From Thermaceae bacterium (lineage in GTDB: Bacteria > Deinococcota > Deinococci > Deinococcales > Marinithermaceae): DNA of 8,084 nt. The translations under genes and the position numbers were made by a program. Under the pieces are notes generated by a model. It did no database searches and had not been told where the DNA came from. It was given only the letters and a program-made list of their open reading frames with translations. Position 1 is the first letter of the stretch. Every line of letters starts with the position of its first letter. This document shows, piece after piece, positions 5,343 through 8,084 of this stretch. The stretch lies in NCBI GenBank assembly GCA_015490435.1, contig WFXV01000217.1:1-8084 (forward strand), given 5' to 3'.

Positions 5343-5867
5343 GTGGAGTTCGTCCGGATGGGCCCGGAGGAGGCCGAAGCCCAAGCCGAGGCGCTGCTTG
5401 GGGTCTGGCTGCGGGCCTTCTCCGGCCCGCCCTACTTCGTCGAGCCGGGGGAGCTCCGGCGGGTGCGGCGGCTTTTTGCCCGCCACCTGGCGGCGCCGGG
5501 GTTCCGGCTGATCGCGGCGCGGGCGGGGGACGCGATCGTAGGCTTCGCCTACGGCTTTCCCCGGACGCCGGGGGAGGCCTGGACCGAGGAGGTGGCGGCC
5601 TCGCTCTCCCCCGAGCTCCGCCGCCGCTGGCTCGAGGGGGCGTTCGGCTTCGTGGAGTTCGCGGTGGACCCCCGCTACCAGGGGCTCGGGGTGGGCAGCA
5701 CCCTGCACGACCGGCTCCTGGCCACCGCCCGTGAGCCCCGGGCGGTGCTCACGGTGCACGCCCACGCCCCCGCCGCCCGCTTCTACGCCCGGCGGGGCTG
5801 GCGGCGGCTCGGCTGGTTGAAGGGCGCCCCGTACTGGATTTTGGGAAAAGAGCTAAAAAAGGATTAG
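5343..5867 (+). CDS. GNAT-family N-acetyltransferase
   Basis: This 174-residue protein is a GNAT acetyltransferase, predicted to move an acetyl group from acetyl-CoA to an amine on an unidentified substrate. Motif A is clear: a strand VEFAVDP (104-110) followed by the acetyl-CoA pyrophosphate loop RYQGLGVGS (111-119, Q-x-x-G-x-G). Then come a helix (TLHDRLLATAR), the strand AVLTVHA and the motif B segment AARFYARRGWRRLGW (144-158). The N-terminal half (AFSGPPYFVEP, RLIAARAGDAIVGFAYGF) forms the usual alpha/beta start. The GTG at 5343 is preferred because TAGGAT lies 6 nt upstream; an alternative ATG at codon 6 has a weak GGAG upstream. The last codons (ELKKD) run over AAAAAAG and the TAG stop is the first base pair of a strong hairpin. 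It is divergent from the SARP-type regulator gene, and a functional link is not evident. Confidence 0.88.
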   Translation: MEFVRMGPEEAEAQAEALLGVWLRAFSGPPYFVEPGELRRVRRLFARHLAAPGFRLIAARAGDAIVGFAYGFPRTPGEAWTEEVAASLSPELRRRWLEGAFGFVEFAVDPRYQGLGVGSTLHDRLLATAREPRAVLTVHAHAPAARFYARRGWRRLGWLKGAPYWILGKELKKD

Positions 5868-5888
5868 GGCGCCGGGAAGCCGGCGCCC
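5855..5888. terminator. Bidirectional intrinsic terminator (acetyltransferase / ferritin-like genes)
   Basis: A perfect 9-bp stem GGGCGCCGG (5867-5875) / CCGGCGCCC (5880-5888) has a GAAG loop. On the minus strand it follows the ferritin-like stop by about 20 nt, and 6 nt beyond the stem comes a run of six T (complement of 5855-5860), so it is a good intrinsic terminator for that gene. On the plus strand it starts at the last base of the acetyltransferase stop codon and is followed only by GTTCT, so termination in that direction is likely weaker. Confidence 0.75.
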
Positions 5889-5907
5889 GTTCTCGGGGGC
5901 TCAGTCT

Positions 5908-6333
5908 TTAGCCGGGAAAGCCCAAAAGGTGCTTTTCCACCTCTTCCTTGTGCTCGGTCTCGTCCTCGATCATCGCGTGGATCCGGGCGGCGAGCCCGAG
6001 GTCGCCGAAGGCCTCGGCCTGGCGCATCCGCTCGGCGTAGCGGGCGAGGGTCTCGGTCTCGGCCTTGAGGATGGCCTCGAGCATCGCCCGCGGGGTCTCG
6101 GCCTCGGGGATTCGTGCCGGCTGGGTGGTGGGCACGCCCCCCAGGGCGACGATCTTGTCGGCGAGGAACTGGGCGTGCTCAAGTTCCTCCTTGGCCTCCT
6201 CCAGGAAGAAGGCCCTGAGCGCGGGGCGGTGGGGGCCCTTGACCCGGGCGGCGAAGGTGGTGTAGGTGATTACCGCTTCGTACTCGTGGGCGAGGTCCTC
6301 GTTCAGTCCTTGGATAAACGTTTCGCGATCCAT
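5908..6333 (-). CDS. Ferritin-like di-iron protein (bacterioferritin-type fold, non-haem)
   Basis: This 141-residue, all-helical protein of the ferritin-like superfamily probably oxidises and/or stores iron in the cytoplasm. Ligand spacing matches bacterioferritin: Glu17 (HEYEAVITY, with Tyr24), Glu50 and His53 (EELEHAQ), Glu92 (AETETLARY) and Glu125/His128 (EDETEHKEE). These parallel Glu18, Glu51, His54, Glu94, Glu127 and His130 of E. coli Bfr. The haem-ligand Met52 of Bfr corresponds to Leu51 here, so haem binding is not expected. At 141 residues it is shorter than typical Bfr (about 158); cage assembly cannot be judged. The ATG at 6333 has a good Shine-Dalgarno (GGAGGT, 6344-6339) and a near-consensus promoter. 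The gene ends at the shared hairpin. Symmetrical elements overlap its promoter and suggest metal- or redox-responsive control, but no known operator consensus fits clearly. Confidence 0.88.
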   Translation of the reverse strand: MDRETFIQGLNEDLAHEYEAVITYTTFAARVKGPHRPALRAFFLEEAKEELEHAQFLADKIVALGGVPTTQPARIPEAETPRAMLEAILKAETETLARYAERMRQAEAFGDLGLAARIHAMIEDETEHKEEVEKHLLGFPG

Positions 6334-6351
6334 CGTCTACCTCCGTTCAAA

Positions 6352-6380
6352 ATCATAACCGATATGAGTGTGATTGTCAA
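6352..6380 (-). promoter_or_regulatory. Sigma-A promoter of the ferritin-like gene
   Basis: TTGACA (6380-6375), exactly 17 nt, then TATGAT (6357-6352). This is a consensus -35 with a one-mismatch -10. The predicted start of transcription is near 6345, giving a leader of about a dozen nt that contains GGAGGT. It is back to back with the promoter of the 357-residue gene, the two -35 boxes being 13 nt apart. Confidence 0.85.
6353..6367. promoter_or_regulatory. Candidate operator over the ferritin -10 (TCATA-N5-TATGA)
   Basis: A 5-bp inverted repeat, TCATA (6353-6357) and TATGA (6363-6367), overlaps the -10 box of the ferritin-like promoter, where a repressor would block polymerase. GATATGA recurs at 6415-6421 over the -10 of the divergent promoter, so one regulator could touch both. 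It does not clearly match Fur, PerR or DtxR consensus sites as I know them. The arms are short and this is tentative. Confidence 0.35.
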
Positions 6381-6393
6381 GGACGGGGCGCGG

Positions 6394-6422
6394 TTGCGTT
6401 TTGTTAGCAAAGTTGATATGAT
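6394..6422 (+). promoter_or_regulatory. Sigma-A promoter of the 357-residue gene
   Basis: TTGCGT (6394-6399), 17 nt, TATGAT (6417-6422). The predicted start is near 6429, with a leader of about 13 nt that carries the Shine-Dalgarno AAGGAGGTG (6430-6438). The spacer contains the palindromic TTTG-TTAG-CAAA (6400-6411), a possible repressor site directly after the -35. Confidence 0.75.
6400..6411. promoter_or_regulatory. Candidate operator in the promoter spacer (TTTG-TTAG-CAAA)
   Basis: A 4-bp inverted repeat around a 4-nt centre lies wholly between the -35 and -10 of the rightward promoter. Position is the main argument; a repeat this short can arise by chance in the locally AT-rich DNA. Confidence 0.25.
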
Positions 6423-6442
6423 TAGACTCAAGGAGGTGCACG

Positions 6443-7516
6443 ATGGGCAGGATCTACGGCCGGGTCGAGGGGCCCGAGGATATCCGGCGGATCAACTGCA
6501 TCATTCGCGACGAGATGCTCGAGGTCGAGGAGGAGGGCCAGCTCACCGACCTCAAGAAGCGTTCCGACTACCTTTGCACGCTCACCTACTCGCCGTTTTG
6601 GAAGAAGCGCTTTGGCGCCATGGTGGAGGAGCTCCGCGAGGTCGCCTGCGAGGAGAACCGGGTGAGCGTGCGGCTCGCCAACTACGTTGCCCGCTACCAC
6701 GGCTGGGACAAGGTCTACGACCCCTGGGGGCGGGAGGATAAGATCCTGGAGGAGCGGCTGGCGGAGCTTCCCGAGGAGGCGGTCCGGGAGACCGCCGAGA
6801 CCGCGGTGAGCCTGGAGCTCTCCCCCCAGGTGCTCGAGGAGCTGAGGCGCGCGTTCTGCCGGATCCGCAAGGCGATGGTAGTGGCCCAGGACGAGGAGGA
6901 GCTCCGACGCCTGAAGCGGGCGAGCGACCTCCTGGTGGCCACCACCAAGACCCTGGGCTTCCGTGAGCACTTCGACGAGGAGCTCTCCGCCATCGACGAG
7001 CTCGTCGAGCTCGAGCAGGGCCGCACGGTGAAGCTCGCGAACCTCATCGCCGAGGTCCAGGGCTGGCGGGTCTCCTTCGAGGTCTGGACGCTCGACGAGG
7101 TTCCGGTGGAGGAGAGCGTCGACGAGTACGTCGCAAGGGTGCTCGAAGAGGAGGAGAAGGCGAGCCGCTACATCCCTAGCGAGGCCAAGTACCAGGCAGG
7201 CCGGACCCTCTGGATCGTCTACTACCACGAGGGGCGCAAGCGCCGCTACGCGAAAAGGGTCTACGTCCCCGGCTACGCCACCGATTTCTCCCTCGAGGGT
7301 CCGGGTGAGTTCGAGACCCGGTTCGGGAAGAAGGTCTGGGGCGTCCGGCTCGTCTACCGTTCCCGTATCGCTCCCACCACCGCCCGCATCCGCGGCCACG
7401 TGGTGCACCTTCCCGAGCGCTGGGTGACCCGGAGCAAGGTGATCCCGCTCCCCCGGGAGGCGCGGGAGATCGAGCTTCGCTTCGAGCGGCCCCCCGAGGC
7501 CTACGACATCGCCTGA
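6443..7516 (+). CDS. Protein of unknown function with a tandemly duplicated 81-residue unit
   Basis: I do not recognise this 357-residue protein. It contains an internal duplication: residues 15-95 and 135-215 align without gaps over 81 positions with about 25 identities by hand. Shared positions include RRxxCxIR, LKxxSDxL, VxLANxxAxxxGW (Leu78-Ala79-Asn80 ... Gly87-Trp88 and Leu198 ... Trp208) and a closing Trp (95 and 215). Both copies look mainly helical and acidic. Residues 216-245 are a Glu-rich linker. The C-terminal part (about 246-345) is richer in beta strand and basic (RTLWIVYYHEGRKRRYAKR, VWGVRLVYRSR, VVHLPERWVTRSKVIPLP). There is no signal peptide or membrane segment, so it is cytoplasmic. 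The ATG at 6443 has an excellent Shine-Dalgarno (AAGGAGGTG, 6430-6438). It is divergent from the ferritin-like gene across a shared regulatory region and is followed after 1 nt by a phosphoribosyltransferase gene. The duplicated unit could be a binding module, with one face per copy, but no ligand is evident. Confidence 0.85.
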   Translation: MGRIYGRVEGPEDIRRINCIIRDEMLEVEEEGQLTDLKKRSDYLCTLTYSPFWKKRFGAMVEELREVACEENRVSVRLANYVARYHGWDKVYDPWGREDKILEERLAELPEEAVRETAETAVSLELSPQVLEELRRAFCRIRKAMVVAQDEEELRRLKRASDLLVATTKTLGFREHFDEELSAIDELVELEQGRTVKLANLIAEVQGWRVSFEVWTLDEVPVEESVDEYVARVLEEEEKASRYIPSEAKYQAGRTLWIVYYHEGRKRRYAKRVYVPGYATDFSLEGPGEFETRFGKKVWGVRLVYRSRIAPTTARIRGHVVHLPERWVTRSKVIPLPREAREIELRFERPPEAYDIA

Positions 7517-7517
7517 C

Positions 7518-8084
7518 GTGGGCGTCCTCTACACCCATCCTGAGTACACCGGTCGGGTCCAGGTCTTCGCCGACCGCGAGGAGGCGGGGCGGGTGCTCGC
7601 CGAGATGCTCGCCCCCGCCTTCTCGGGTCAAAAGGACGCCGTGGTGCTTGCCATCCCCGCCGGGGGCGTGCCGGTGGGGCGGGTGCGCGCCGAGGAGCTC
7701 GAGCTCCCGCTCGACCTCGTCTTCGTGCGCAAGCTGCACTTCCCCGACAACCCCGAGGCTGGTTTCGGCGCCCTCTCCGAGGGCGGGGAGGTGCTTTTGA
7801 ACCCCGAGCTCGCGGACGCCCTTCCCGAAGGGGTGATCGAGGCCGTGGTCGAGGCCGAGCGCCGGGCGCTCGCCGAGCGGGTGCGAAGGCTTCGGAAAGG
7901 GCCGCCGGCGCCGCTTTCGGGTCGGGTCGCGATCCTCACCGACGACGGCCTCGTCTCCGGGTACACGATGCTCGCCGCGGTGCAGGAGGCCCGGCGGCGG
8001 GGGGCGGGGCGGGTGGTGGTGGCGGTCCCCACCGCCTCAGAGACCGCCGTCGCCCGGGTCCTTCCCGAGGTCGACGCGCTCTAC
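7518..8084 (+). CDS. Phosphoribosyltransferase-family protein (C-terminus beyond window)
   Basis: 189 codons are open to the right edge. The type I PRTase signature is clear: VAILTDDGLVSGYTM (137-151) is the PRPP-binding loop (two acidic residues, G, S/T-G-x-T). Upstream are the strand and pyrophosphate-loop-like segment AVVLAIPAGGVPVG (41-54), DLVFVRKL (66-73, Arg71-Lys72) and the GFGALSEGGEVLLN region (82-95). The order matches a family of stand-alone PRTase-domain proteins that often have PRGGVPVG at the second motif; here Arg is replaced by Ala49. Substrate and even catalysis are unknown for most of that family. The start is GTG at 7518, one nt after the preceding TGA, with no separate Shine-Dalgarno. 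This points to coupled translation and joint expression with the duplicated-unit protein. An upstream start inside the preceding gene is possible. Confidence 0.85.
   Translation, partial: MGVLYTHPEYTGRVQVFADREEAGRVLAEMLAPAFSGQKDAVVLAIPAGGVPVGRVRAEELELPLDLVFVRKLHFPDNPEAGFGALSEGGEVLLNPELADALPEGVIEAVVEAERRALAERVRRLRKGPPAPLSGRVAILTDDGLVSGYTMLAAVQEARRRGAGRVVVAVPTASETAVARVLPEVDALY

Noticed and set aside
5762..5768. Single CCACGCC inside the acetyltransferase gene
   Set aside because: It is a lone copy within coding sequence, without an 11-bp-spaced partner or a -10 at 8 bp. It is likely codon-driven.
5929..6741. Plus-strand frame across the ferritin-like gene and the divergent promoter region
   Set aside because: It runs antisense through a gene with intact di-iron ligands and over both promoters. 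It has no start signal and a biased composition.
6428..7408. 326-codon minus-strand frame opposite the duplicated-unit gene
   Set aside because: The plus strand has a promoter, Shine-Dalgarno and internal protein repeat. The minus frame lacks start signals and looks like a Leu/Asp/Gly-rich shadow.

Overview
The window is very GC-rich with dense, mostly short-gapped genes. The encoded proteins are rich in Glu, Arg, Leu and Ala and poor in Gln, Asn and Ser. Several genes lack a Shine-Dalgarno and have a TANNNT hexamer exactly 6 nt before the start codon, a pattern described for leaderless genes of Deinococcus and Thermus. I infer a thermophilic member of the Deinococcota, probably Thermaceae (Oceanithermus/Marinithermus/Meiothermus-like). 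That is an inference from composition and signals, not a database match.

Layout. (1) 1-1719, minus strand: a MoxR/ChlI-like AAA+ ATPase gene translationally coupled (ATGA overlap) to the 5' part of a VWA-type partner gene that runs off the left edge. (2) 1788-2469, plus strand: a two-gene unit encoding a 50-residue lipoprotein (too short for most gene callers) and a 170-residue secreted coiled-coil plus beta-domain protein. (3) 2520-5288, minus strand: a large 853-residue SARP-type regulator (OmpR-like winged helix, BTAD, AAA ATPase, TPRs), followed 42 nt later by a 54-residue conserved-looking small protein. A hairpin at 2490-2518 separates the converging units. (4) 5343-5867, plus strand: a GNAT acetyltransferase, ending in a hairpin shared with (5) a di-iron ferritin-like protein on the minus strand (5908-6333). 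(6) A compact AT-rich divergent promoter region (6334-6442) drives the ferritin-like gene leftward and, rightward, a gene for a 357-residue protein of unknown function built from two tandem copies of an 81-residue unit, followed after 1 nt by a phosphoribosyltransferase gene cut by the right edge.

Most interesting observation. Two promoters in the window share an identical architecture: CCACGCC-N4-CCACGCC-N8-TAGNNT. One precedes the lipoprotein/secreted-protein unit (1738-1769, plus), the other precedes the 54-residue gene (2691-2722, minus). Direct heptamer repeats with 11-bp pitch, the 3' copy 8 bp before the -10 and no -35 box, is exactly the arrangement known for promoters activated by Streptomyces SARP proteins. 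The window encodes a SARP-type regulator right between the two sites. I propose a small local regulon in which this regulator activates a lipoprotein/secreted-protein pair and a small protein of unknown function, and possibly also influences the divergent MoxR-VWA operon whose start abuts one site.

Other points: a perfect 19-bp inverted repeat inside the VWA gene, a Walker B Asp-to-Gln change in the AAA+ ATPase, symmetrical elements in the divergent ferritin promoter region, and a slippery heptamer just ahead of a strong hairpin at the end of the acetyltransferase gene. There is no gene-free stretch longer than 300 bases. I saw no rRNA, tRNA, CRISPR array or insertion sequence.
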